Below, piece after piece: positions 18,250 to 26,251 of a stretch of 64,000 bases of DNA. The notes under the pieces were generated by a model, which did no database searches, was not told where the DNA came from, and saw only the letters and a list, made by a program, of their open reading frames with translations. Source of the stretch: an uncultured Prevotellaceae bacterium. GTDB lineage: Bacteria > Bacteroidota > Bacteroidia > Bacteroidales > Bacteroidaceae. The stretch is taken from assembly GCA_900316585.1 (NCBI GenBank), contig ONDM01000008.1, forward strand, positions 119,874 through 183,873. Reading direction: 5' to 3'. Each line of letters begins with the position of its first letter. Within the stretch, counting starts at the first letter, position 1. Made by a program: the position numbers and the translations under genes.

Positions 18250-20039
18250 AACTGCATCTTTGGTTCCTTTTCCATGAGGGAATCATAATCCAAAGTGTGT
18301 TTCAATATACGTGGATGCCTTATATAATCCGGACTAAGCCAATCTCTGGTTTTATCATAAAAAGGAGTTTGTATACCTCCTAGATTCAAAAAGAAATGGG
18401 CTATATCATCAGTCTTGAATGGTTTGTCAGATATAGCCTTCAATTGCTTAAATAAAGTCCTGTGTTTTCTTCTGAAAGTCTTACTTCCCCAAACCACTAA
18501 TGGTATTTCGAACTCTGCACGTACCAAAGCGGGCGTCATGTTCGCATCATGCAAACGCCCAAATGCCCTGATTTCATCGTAAATTTCCTCGCCATGGTCA
18601 GGCATGTAAACCAAAATAGCATCCTTCTCAGAGAACAAAGAGCAAATGGCATTAACCACTTTATCATTATAGTAAGTCGCATTGTCATAATCAGCTATAA
18701 TCGTTTTTTCCTTTTCTGTCAAATCATCCCTCGTAATACTGTTCGCAATAAATTGTTTCTCACTTTGAGGAAACCGCTGACTATAATCTACATGCTGACC
18801 TATAAAATGGAATATAATCAAATTATACTTCCCATAATCATTTGTATGTTTGCCATATTCCTTTATCAAACCACCATCAAGTTTCCACTTAGTTAGGTTT
18901 CTAACATCAAAACAGAGTGAATCTAGCTCTTCGTCATTGAGAAAGAAACTACCGTTGAAATCGGCAGCTGCTAATCGGGTTGATTTCATAAACTGCTGAG
19001 TGAAAAAAGAAACTGTATATCCTGCCTTCTTAAATAAAGCAGGGAATAACACTCCATCTGCCCATAGTCCCGACTCGTCATCAGAATGTGTGGAAAGAAA
19101 ACTTTTGAAGGCATTGCTAGTTACATTCCAAGGTGTCACCACATCTGTAAACCGGATTAATTCTCCCCTCTCAAAGCGTTTTTTCATAAAAGGTGTAGTT
19201 TCATTGGAATAACCATACAACTGTGAATGACGCTTGTTATAACTTTCTCCGATAACAAAGATAATGTTTGGACAAGTAAAAGAACAACTATCAACTTCTA
19301 TTTCATGCATGTTTTTACGCAACACTTCCACTTCTCCAGCTGTGAGCTGAGTGAATTTGAAAGAATATGCCAACCTATACATTGGAGAATAGAAACGAAT
19401 TGGCCCCATAACACGTTCAATACGTTCAGCACCATTAAGAGAGAAATACTCAATGAAATGTTTTTTATCTTCTCTTGTAGTATAAAGGCAATACCCAGTG
19501 TAAGATATACAACTCAAGCCGAAAAGCATGGCCAACACAGAACGAGGTCTAGAAGGAACACGTTTACGAATTGCCCTAAATATCCGGGATCCATATATTT
19601 CTAGAAATATATTCACTATTGCAATGGAACCTATCATCCAAGTTACTTCCCATAGTTTTCCATTCCACAAATAAGCATGCATGAAATCTGAAGCCTCATC
19701 CTGATTGGTTTCTAATGCCAATTGTATGGTTGTAGGAGTATAACGTAACCAGAAACGGGCATATAGAAACCATTCCACATAGGTAACTGCATATCCAATG
19801 AAATAGAAAAGGCACTTAACGGGACGTCTGACCTTGTGAGGTAACAGCAATAATATGGAGCAAAGGAGATAACAATCTACAAATAAACCCTCATAAAACA
19901 ATATCTCACTAGTTGGAAGATCTTCATAATAAAAAGAAAAAACAACCAGTAAATACATAAACAGGAAGAAAAAAGGATTCTTCCGAATAGGATAAGAAAG
20001 CCAAAGCAAAGCCTTTCTAAAGGCACCAACAATCTTCAT
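18246..20039 (-). CDS. EptA-like phosphoethanolamine transferase (sulfatase fold)
   Basis: A 597-residue inner-membrane protein. About five N-terminal spans (to about residue 165) are followed by a periplasmic alkaline-phosphatase/sulfatase-fold domain. Metal-binding and nucleophile motifs are FVIGESYNKRHSQLYGYSNETTPF (nucleophile Thr expected in NETTP), YDNATYYNDKVV and MPDHGEEIYDE. This matches EptA/OpgE-type enzymes that move phosphoethanolamine from phosphatidylethanolamine to lipid A or glycans. I chose the MKIVGAF start because the -7 box TACTTTTG (20062-20055) overlaps the alternative start at 20057. Confidence 0.88.
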   Translation of the reverse strand: MKIVGAFRKALLWLSYPIRKNPFFFLFMYLLVVFSFYYEDLPTSEILFYEGLFVDCYLLCSILLLLPHKVRRPVKCLFYFIGYAVTYVEWFLYARFWLRYTPTTIQLALETNQDEASDFMHAYLWNGKLWEVTWMIGSIAIVNIFLEIYGSRIFRAIRKRVPSRPRSVLAMLFGLSCISYTGYCLYTTREDKKHFIEYFSLNGAERIERVMGPIRFYSPMYRLAYSFKFTQLTAGEVEVLRKNMHEIEVDSCSFTCPNIIFVIGESYNKRHSQLYGYSNETTPFMKKRFERGELIRFTDVVTPWNVTSNAFKSFLSTHSDDESGLWADGVLFPALFKKAGYTVSFFTQQFMKSTRLAAADFNGSFFLNDEELDSLCFDVRNLTKWKLDGGLIKEYGKHTNDYGKYNLIIFHFIGQHVDYSQRFPQSEKQFIANSITRDDLTEKEKTIIADYDNATYYNDKVVNAICSLFSEKDAILVYMPDHGEEIYDEIRAFGRLHDANMTPALVRAEFEIPLVVWGSKTFRRKHRTLFKQLKAISDKPFKTDDIAHFFLNLGGIQTPFYDKTRDWLSPDYIRHPRILKHTLDYDSLMEKEPKMQF

Positions 20040-20054
20040 TGCGTAAATTTGGTG

Positions 20055-20062
20055 CAAAAGTA
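20055..20062 (-). promoter_or_regulatory. -7 box of the phosphoethanolamine transferase gene
   Basis: TACTTTTG on the minus strand, 16 bases before the ATG at 20039. It lies back to back with the plus-strand promoter at 20073-20103. No clear -33 element is seen. Confidence 0.55.
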
Positions 20063-20072
20063 CAAAGAATTC

Positions 20073-20103
20073 TTTGAACAGGGGGAGAAAATGTTTACTT
20101 TTG
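20073..20103 (+). promoter_or_regulatory. Promoter of the flippase gene
   Basis: TTTG (20073-20076), 19 bases, then TACTTTTG (20096-20103): a full consensus. It implies a transcript start near 20110 and so selects the ATG at 20124 over the upstream in-frame ATGs at 20049 and 20091. Confidence 0.8.
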
Positions 20104-20123
20104 CGCTGAAACCACGAAAAGAG

Positions 20124-21557
20124 ATGGAAGAGACATTAAAAGACAAAACTGCAAAAGGAATTTTCTGGGGGGGCATGAGCAATGGTCTACAACAACTGCT
20201 CAACCTCATTTTCGGCATCTTTCTGGGTCGTCTTCTCTCTCCTACTGATTATGGTATGGTGGGAATGCTCACCATCTTCTCACTGATAGCAGGTAGTTTA
20301 CAAGAAAGTGGATTCACAGCTGCTATAGCTAACAAGAAAGAAGTCACTCACCGGGATTACAACGCTGTATTTTGGTTCTCTGTTCTAGTAAGTGCCACTC
20401 TTTACATTCTGCTATTCATGGCCGCTCCTTTAATCGCTGACTTCTACCATACACCTGAACTGGCTCCTTTGGCACGTTATTCATTCATAGGTTTTTTCAT
20501 CTCTAGCTTTGGAACAGCCCATTTTGCCAAATTGTTCCGTGAAATGAAAGTCAAACAGCGTACTATTGCTACTTTCACAGCCTTGTGTATTTCAGGAATC
20601 GTTGGTGTAACTCTTGCATTCTATGGATTTTCATATTGGGGCATTGCCACTCAAAACTTATGTTATATCCTCATTACCACTATCCTATTTTGGTATTTTT
20701 CTAAGTGGAAACCGACCTCCCATTTTGATTTCACCCCTATTAAGGAAATGTTTGGCTTCAGCTGCAAACTTTTGGCCACCAATATTTTTAACCACATTAA
20801 CAACAACCTCTTTTCTGTTATTTTAGGTAAATTTTTCAATGAAAAGGCAGTTGGATACTACACGCAAGGAAACAAATGGAACACCATGGGGCACAACTTG
20901 ATAACAGGCATGGTAAATAGTGTGGCACAGCCTGTACTAGCAAAAGTTAAGGAAGATCAAGAAAGGCAATTGCGTGTATTTCGTAAAATGCTTAAATTCA
21001 CCGCATTTGTTGCCTTCCCAATCATGTTAGGGCTCAGCATAATCTCCAGAGAGTTGATAACAATTCTAATTACAGAAAAATGGCTGACCAGTGCAGATAT
21101 TCTCAGTATTTTGTGCATTGGTGGGGCTTTTCTTCCCATAACAAATCTGTACACCAACTTAGTCATCAGTAAAGGCAAGAGTGACATCTACCTCTATAAC
21201 ACTGTGGTAGTTAGCATTTTACAATTATGCAGTTTATTAGCCTTGTATCGTTTTGGAATAGAAATCATGCTCTACGGATATATAGGTATCAATATAGCTT
21301 GGTTGTTAGTCTGGCATCACTTTGTAAAAAAAGAAATAGAGTACCCTTACTGGCAGATGCTGACCGATATTCTTTTTTATTTTGTCAGTGCTAGTATAGT
21401 CATGTTCATTGCCAATTATTTGGGAAATTTCATCGAAAACATTTATCTGCGCATGGGAACCAAGATTCTATGCGCAACTACACTCTATTTCCTGCTCATG
21501 ATACGGAATCCCATGCTGAAAGAGGCTATAGGTTATTTACGACGAAAACAACTGTGA
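20124..21557 (+). CDS. Polysaccharide/lipopolysaccharide flippase (Wzx-like, MOP superfamily)
   Basis: A 477-residue integral membrane protein with about 12-14 spans, beginning MEETLKDKTAKGIFWGG. The N-terminal motif GIFLGRLLSPTDYGMVGMLTIFSLIAGSLQESGFTAAI is typical of the polysaccharide-export MATE-like family (PF13440). Such proteins flip undecaprenyl-linked glycan units across the inner membrane. It lies among glycosyltransferases, which supports a role in exporting the glycan they build. The start was chosen from the consensus promoter just upstream. Confidence 0.92.
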   Translation: MEETLKDKTAKGIFWGGMSNGLQQLLNLIFGIFLGRLLSPTDYGMVGMLTIFSLIAGSLQESGFTAAIANKKEVTHRDYNAVFWFSVLVSATLYILLFMAAPLIADFYHTPELAPLARYSFIGFFISSFGTAHFAKLFREMKVKQRTIATFTALCISGIVGVTLAFYGFSYWGIATQNLCYILITTILFWYFSKWKPTSHFDFTPIKEMFGFSCKLLATNIFNHINNNLFSVILGKFFNEKAVGYYTQGNKWNTMGHNLITGMVNSVAQPVLAKVKEDQERQLRVFRKMLKFTAFVAFPIMLGLSIISRELITILITEKWLTSADILSILCIGGAFLPITNLYTNLVISKGKSDIYLYNTVVVSILQLCSLLALYRFGIEIMLYGYIGINIAWLLVWHHFVKKEIEYPYWQMLTDILFYFVSASIVMFIANYLGNFIENIYLRMGTKILCATTLYFLLMIRNPMLKEAIGYLRRKQL

Positions 21558-21558
21558 A

Positions 21559-22305
21559 CTATCTCTTTATTATGGCTCTTATTACAAACCAGAAATGATG
21601 AACTATAGTGGAGAACCAACCATAATGTTTTACCATAATCTGGAAACGCTCCTTTAAAGATTCTTTACGATTTCGGGTCGACATGCCCTCCTCCAGATAT
21701 CGAATAAGTGTAAGATGGGTATTAAACAGATTATCTGCCTTTTTCATCGTACGGATGCACCAGTCTTGATCTGCGCTATAACGAAAACTCAAATCATAAT
21801 CCACTGCAATAATCCTCTTGGCAAAAAAGGCCTGATGACAGACAAGCATACCTTGCCTGAAGCTCTTCCAATTCAGTTCTTCAGGGGGTTCAAGCCTCCT
21901 CATTCGCTTAAAATGGCCAGATTCGTCAACTAAAACAGTATGACCATATAGCACATCGGGAAGTTCAGATTGCGACTGAATGGAATCAACCATTTTTTGC
22001 AATGTCTCAGGTTCATAAAACATGTCCCCAGCATTCAAAAAGCATAGATAATCCCCTGTAGCCATTTTCATACCCTTGTTCATGGCATCATAAAGGCCTT
22101 TATCTGGTTCACTGATCCATCGGCTTATCCGCTTAACATAACGTTCTATGATGGCTAGTGTTCCATCCTTACTAGCACCGTCCACCACAATATATTCAAC
22201 TCGCGGATAGGTCTGTTCCAACACACTTAAAATGGTCCGTTCCAAAAAAGACTCTGCATTGAAAGTGACCGTGATAATACTGAAATTAGGCTGCAGTTTA
22301 TCCAT
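21559..22305 (-). CDS. Glycosyltransferase family 2
   Basis: A 248-residue GT-A transferase: FSIITVTFNAESFLERTILSVLEQTYP, EYIVVDGASKDGTL, SEPDKGLYDAMNKGMKMATGDYLCFLNAGDMFYE (DxD-like NAGD) and the later QDWCIR. The last domain is short. It overlaps the upstream GT4 gene by 8 bases (22298-22305), implying coupled translation, and stops one base after the convergent flippase. Family is secure; sugar specificity is unknown. Confidence 0.92.
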   Translation of the reverse strand: MDKLQPNFSIITVTFNAESFLERTILSVLEQTYPRVEYIVVDGASKDGTLAIIERYVKRISRWISEPDKGLYDAMNKGMKMATGDYLCFLNAGDMFYEPETLQKMVDSIQSQSELPDVLYGHTVLVDESGHFKRMRRLEPPEELNWKSFRQGMLVCHQAFFAKRIIAVDYDLSFRYSADQDWCIRTMKKADNLFNTHLTLIRYLEEGMSTRNRKESLKERFQIMVKHYGWFSTIVHHFWFVIRAIIKR

Positions 22306-23563
22306 TTTTCCCTATTGCCTTGTTGTAGACGCTAGTATACCTCTTTGCTACATTACTTTCTGAATAAGCTGCTACAGCTTTACGAGTAGCCAATTCACTT
22401 AATGTCTTATAATCATCTTCCATTAATGCCCAATGAATACCATTGGCAAAATCTTTGGCATTCTTATATTCTGCCACATACCCATTATGTAAGTGGTCAA
22501 TCATCTGAGGAATACCACCAATTTGGAACCCGACACAAGGAATGCCACAAGCCATAGCTTCTACAATTGTATTAGGCAGGTTGTCTTGCAATGAAGGAGT
22601 AACGTAGAGATCCACAGCATTATAGACCTCTGCCAGTTTCTTCTCCTCTGAAACATAATCCAAGGAATAGACTGGGAATGGAAAAAGCTTTTTTGTGTTT
22701 TCACCGTCATGTCCCATAGTTACAATGGCCAAATCATCCCGTAAATCGGGATAATTATCCTGAATCCATCGACAAGCTTCTATTAAATAGTTCACACCCT
22801 TTCGCTTATCCGTAATTTTCAAAGAACCAAAAAGAAGGAGTTTCTTGTTTTCAGGTAAATGAAGGCTCAAACGAGCCGCTATTTTGTTCCTCGGATAAAA
22901 AAGATGTGTATTAATGGCATTAGGGATATTGCAGACTTCCTGTCCTATAAATAGACGACTTTCCTTAGCTAAACCTTCCAACCACTGACTACAAGCCACA
23001 AAATGGATATGTGCCTCGGCATATAGTTTGGCTTTCTTTTCAAATACCTGATGAGATATATCATGAGAATTGCCACCTGTATATAAGATTGGGCAATGGT
23101 GACACCCAGTCTTGTATTTTTCGCAATTCCCAGCATAATGACAAACTCCAGTAAATGGCCACATATCATGCATAGTCCACACAATAGGCTTACCACTCCG
23201 CACTATTTTCAGAATGTTGTCCAAAGAAAGAAAACCCTGATTTATCCAATGCAAATGGATTACATCAGCCTCCTTAAATTCTGGAAGTGAAGTGATATCT
23301 GTCCCCACATTTGCCAAATCCTGTTCAAATAGTCTGTGTTTATGGAACTTGTTGGCTGCAAAAATACAGAAACGCTCCCAAAGAAACTTCACGGCATGAA
23401 GCCAAGATTTCCGTAAGGGAACCACAGAAATCTTATCGGTTTGCTTGTCGCGTACCAGCATCTTAGCCTTGATTCCATTATTGTTCAAGGCGTCCAATAG
23501 TCGGTTGGCAGCAATAGCAGCACCACCAATCCGCTCAGATGTACTCACAATTAAGACTCGCAT
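22298..23563 (-). CDS. Glycosyltransferase family 4
   Basis: A 421-residue GT-B transferase. The N-terminal domain carries GGAAIAANRLLDALNNNGI (acceptor-side glycine-rich loop), HLHWINQGFLSLDNILKI and WTMHDMWPFTGVCHYAG. The C-terminal domain has LLLFGSLKITDKRKGVNYLIEA and the donor-binding PSLQDNLPNTIVEAMACGIPCVGFQIGGIPQMI with the retaining-enzyme E(x7)E-like pattern. A cluster of cysteines in the middle (CHYAGNCEKYKTGCHHCP) may bind a metal, as is seen in related GT4 enzymes. It lies in a four-gene minus-strand operon (25386 down to 21559). Confidence 0.92.
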   Translation of the reverse strand: MRVLIVSTSERIGGAAIAANRLLDALNNNGIKAKMLVRDKQTDKISVVPLRKSWLHAVKFLWERFCIFAANKFHKHRLFEQDLANVGTDITSLPEFKEADVIHLHWINQGFLSLDNILKIVRSGKPIVWTMHDMWPFTGVCHYAGNCEKYKTGCHHCPILYTGGNSHDISHQVFEKKAKLYAEAHIHFVACSQWLEGLAKESRLFIGQEVCNIPNAINTHLFYPRNKIAARLSLHLPENKKLLLFGSLKITDKRKGVNYLIEACRWIQDNYPDLRDDLAIVTMGHDGENTKKLFPFPVYSLDYVSEEKKLAEVYNAVDLYVTPSLQDNLPNTIVEAMACGIPCVGFQIGGIPQMIDHLHNGYVAEYKNAKDFANGIHWALMEDDYKTLSELATRKAVAAYSESNVAKRYTSVYNKAIGKNG

Positions 23564-23566
23564 AGG

Positions 23567-24370
23567 TTATAGGTTTTGTAATGTAGGCTGAATAAAAACA
23601 CTATGAATGTCACGCTTGTCCTCCGGCGGCAAATGCATATAGTTTTTGTAAAGTTTCTTAAGATAAGCATTTGGATTATTCGGAGCATTAAAATCTTGTC
23701 CCTCAAATCGGATTCTGCTCACAGGGAGAATGTCTGCCCGTTCTTCTACCATCCCATGCCAGTTGTTGCTCGGTAGACATGTGAAATACTTTTTCTGCTT
23801 TGGTAGAAGCTTCCAGATTCCAGCAAACACAAGATACTTGAGTCCGAACCAAAACCATTTAAGCGTACTTTCCACAGAATAATAATGTTTACCATGTAAG
23901 ACCGAATAGGCTATACACATACCACGAAGGTATTTTTTTCGTATTCCATTAGGCAAATAAGGATAATCCACATAAGGGAAAATATCAATGAATAGCCCTT
24001 TTTGGTAGGATGCCTCAAAATCATCATCAAACTGAACATAAAAAGAATTCAAGTTTACCACCTTGCTATGTTCAAAACGATAAGAAGGTTCAGTATCCTT
24101 GTTTTGGACAAACAGATGAGGTGGTAGCTCAACCTTGGCTATCTCCGTAAAACGTTTTAAATCTTCTAGAGGCATAGCTATATCTAAATCGTCATCCCAA
24201 GGTATGAAACCACCATGACGCACGGCTCCCAATAGCGAACCTGCATCGAGCCAATAAGTCAGTCCATGACGATCACAGATTTCTGCTACAATCTTCAACA
24301 TCTCTAGTTGTTCCAGCTGCGAAGCGCGTAAATTTGCCTGATTATAGGATTTCAGATAAGGGTTCTGCAT
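23567..24370 (-). CDS. LicD family phosphotransferase
   Basis: A 267-residue cytoplasmic protein of the LicD/fukutin nucleotidyltransferase-fold family (PF04991). Marks are LLGAVRHGGFIPWDDDLDIAMPLEDLKRF, with the metal-binding DDDLD, and the upstream YWLDAGSLLGAVRHGG. LicD enzymes attach phosphocholine (from CDP-choline) or a similar phosphodiester group to surface sugars. No choline kinase (licA) or CTP transferase (licC) gene is nearby, so the transferred group may be different. It lies 3 bases downstream of nothing but within the GT operon, between a GT2 and a GT4. Confidence 0.92.
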   Translation of the reverse strand: MQNPYLKSYNQANLRASQLEQLEMLKIVAEICDRHGLTYWLDAGSLLGAVRHGGFIPWDDDLDIAMPLEDLKRFTEIAKVELPPHLFVQNKDTEPSYRFEHSKVVNLNSFYVQFDDDFEASYQKGLFIDIFPYVDYPYLPNGIRKKYLRGMCIAYSVLHGKHYYSVESTLKWFWFGLKYLVFAGIWKLLPKQKKYFTCLPSNNWHGMVEERADILPVSRIRFEGQDFNAPNNPNAYLKKLYKNYMHLPPEDKRDIHSVFIQPTLQNL

Positions 24371-24411
24371 GGCATTTCATCGATTACCTTGCAAAGGTAA
24401 AAAAAATACAG

Positions 24412-25386
24412 TTATTTGACAATTCCCCGATAATAATTCAATGAATACAAAGGGAAATAAGCAGCTCTTAGAATAGATTTCCACCACTTAGTTGGAGCAT
24501 GATAAAGTTTAGTATGATGTTTCAGGCAGAAAAAGGTCAGTTTTATATAGCTGATAAAACCTGAAGAAATGTACAAGTCAGCCATTTTCAAGGCCTGTCC
24601 TGCACTTTGCGAATTAAAAATAGTGTTTCTCCGTTGCAAATGACAAATGAAATCTTTGACTATAGCAAAACGTTGTGCAGCATATGCGTGCAGAGTCTGG
24701 TAATTCTTAACTAGAAAAAAGAAAGTCTGAAGACCTTCCTTCCCTTGATTTGAGACTGGCACACTTGCTGTTGCAGCACCTGCATGACGACGGAAATTTA
24801 CTAACACTTCATCTGCAAATGCCAATTGTTCCGCAGCACTAGCCATAAACTGAAGCTGCCAGTCATACAGATATGGGTAAGCATCCTCTGAAGGGAGGTA
24901 GTCCAACAGTTCTCGACGAAACAGTTGCACATGGCCAGGAATCTCGCTTAGAAAAGAAAGACGAAGCAGATGCAAACATGGCTTTCGGCTATCCCATTTT
25001 ACAGGGAATCCATCCGAAGAGAAAGGCTTTGAAAAGCCACCACACATCAGATTATCTCCGATGAAATCAACCTGTTTTGATATTTTTCCTTTTTCCCAAA
25101 TATCATCTTGATCAGAAATAGCAATGTAATCACCTGTAGCACGTTTCAAAGCTGAGAAAAAATTGCCATTGATACCATGGTTCCCTTCGTTCCTAAACAC
25201 TTTAATCAGAGGTTCCTTTTGGGCATAATCTTCCAGTATCTCCCAAGTGCCATCAGTGGAACCATCATCTTGTACTATGATTTCATACAAAGGATAATCC
25301 TGCAGTAGGATAGAATCCAACTGCTCGGGAAGATATTTGGCACCATTATAGGTGCACATCACGATGGACACACTGGGTTTCAGCAT
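24412..25386 (-). CDS. Glycosyltransferase family 2
   Basis: A 324-residue GT-A transferase, the same length as its paralogue at 17275-18249. Motifs: VSIVMCTYNGAKYLPEQLDSIL, EIIVQDDGSTDGTW and ISDQDDIWEKGKI. It is the first gene of the minus-strand operon GT2-LicD-GT4-GT2. Its leader of about 110 bases contains a 14-bp hairpin close to the ribosome-binding region, suggesting control of the whole operon at this point. Sugar specificity is unknown. Confidence 0.92.
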   Translation of the reverse strand: MLKPSVSIVMCTYNGAKYLPEQLDSILLQDYPLYEIIVQDDGSTDGTWEILEDYAQKEPLIKVFRNEGNHGINGNFFSALKRATGDYIAISDQDDIWEKGKISKQVDFIGDNLMCGGFSKPFSSDGFPVKWDSRKPCLHLLRLSFLSEIPGHVQLFRRELLDYLPSEDAYPYLYDWQLQFMASAAEQLAFADEVLVNFRRHAGAATASVPVSNQGKEGLQTFFFLVKNYQTLHAYAAQRFAIVKDFICHLQRRNTIFNSQSAGQALKMADLYISSGFISYIKLTFFCLKHHTKLYHAPTKWWKSILRAAYFPLYSLNYYRGIVK

Positions 25387-25400
25387 ATTTACCTAAGAAA

Positions 25401-25444
25401 TCACCCTCCTCGTCCTTTTGTTGCGGGAAAGACGAGAAGGGTGA
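25401..25444 (-). promoter_or_regulatory. Structured leader hairpin before the glycan operon
   Basis: 25401-25414 and 25431-25444 pair over 14 bases with one mismatch around a 16-base loop. The structure ends 14 bases before the ATG at 25386, so it could mask the ribosome site or act as an attenuator; only a weak T-run (TTTCTT on the minus strand) follows. Confidence 0.55.
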
Positions 25445-25501
25445 ACATATCAGCCTAAGCTGTAGTCGACAACACAATTAATCTTTTTATTTTTTGCATT
25501 G

Positions 25502-25509
25502 CAAAGATA
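25502..25509 (-). promoter_or_regulatory. -7 box of the GT2-LicD-GT4-GT2 operon
   Basis: TATCTTTG on the minus strand, 116 bases before the start at 25386. No convincing -33 element at 19-21 bases. Confidence 0.55.
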
Positions 25510-25619
25510 ATGTAAAAGCTCAATGTGTGCCACAAAATTTAGTTCACATTTGGTTCACAGTTTTAACTGATTGTATATCAATTGATTTAAATGATCTGTG
25601 AACAATTTATTCACCCTTG

Positions 25620-26243
25620 TCAAAACATCCCTATCCATGTGTCAAACTGTTCCGCTGTACCCTCCTCACCTGTGATTTTCTTATACAAACGGGCACGGGA
25701 AACTGTAATGGCTTGCTTGGTTCGATTCACCAGATAGGCTATATCTGTAATAGATACATTCACCTTGACCAACATACTGATGCGAAGTTCAATCTCTGAA
25801 AGTCGGGGTACCTTCTCATAGAGTGTCGGTATCAATTTCGGATATTGTTCTGAAATATAGTTCTGCAAATCCTGCCAATCTTCTTCTGTAGCCCTCAATT
25901 CCTCAGCCCGTGCACAATGAAACAAACGAGAAAGCTCCAGTTGTTTGGCCTTCTTCTGATTGCTTTCTTCAAAAAGTTGGGCATTCCGATAATGAGCTTC
26001 CTGCATCACTCGTTTCCGACGTTCCTTCTGGACAGCCATTTTTTGCCTTCTGCGCATATAAAAATAGAGCATAACCAGACTGAACAGAAGAAGCAGACAA
26101 AGCAACAGTAAAAACTCCACTTGAACCCGGCTCAAGGTATTAGCCCATGTCAGGTTCTGAACTTGATCCTGCAGGCTCTTTACCAGACTTAAGGTATCAG
26201 GAACCTCCAGAATTTCCGATTGGAGTAAAATAATGGTATTCAT
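25620..26243 (-). CDS. Membrane-anchored HTH transcriptional regulator
   Basis: A 207-residue protein. Residues 1-43 precede a single strong membrane span (about 44-63). A basic, helical coiled-coil-like stretch (64-115) follows, and a C-terminal LuxR-like HTH ends the protein (PRLSEIELRISMLVKVNVSITDIAYLVNRTKQAITVSRARLYKKI). In Bacteroidetes this TM-coiled coil-HTH tail is usually preceded by a large periplasmic TPR sensor, which is absent here. It starts 8 bases after the YfhO gene and is probably cotranscribed with it. A role in regulating the neighbouring glycan genes is an inference from position. Confidence 0.8.
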   Translation of the reverse strand: MNTIILLQSEILEVPDTLSLVKSLQDQVQNLTWANTLSRVQVEFLLLLCLLLLFSLVMLYFYMRRRQKMAVQKERRKRVMQEAHYRNAQLFEESNQKKAKQLELSRLFHCARAEELRATEEDWQDLQNYISEQYPKLIPTLYEKVPRLSEIELRISMLVKVNVSITDIAYLVNRTKQAITVSRARLYKKITGEEGTAEQFDTWIGMF

Positions 26244-26251
26244 CCGACAGT

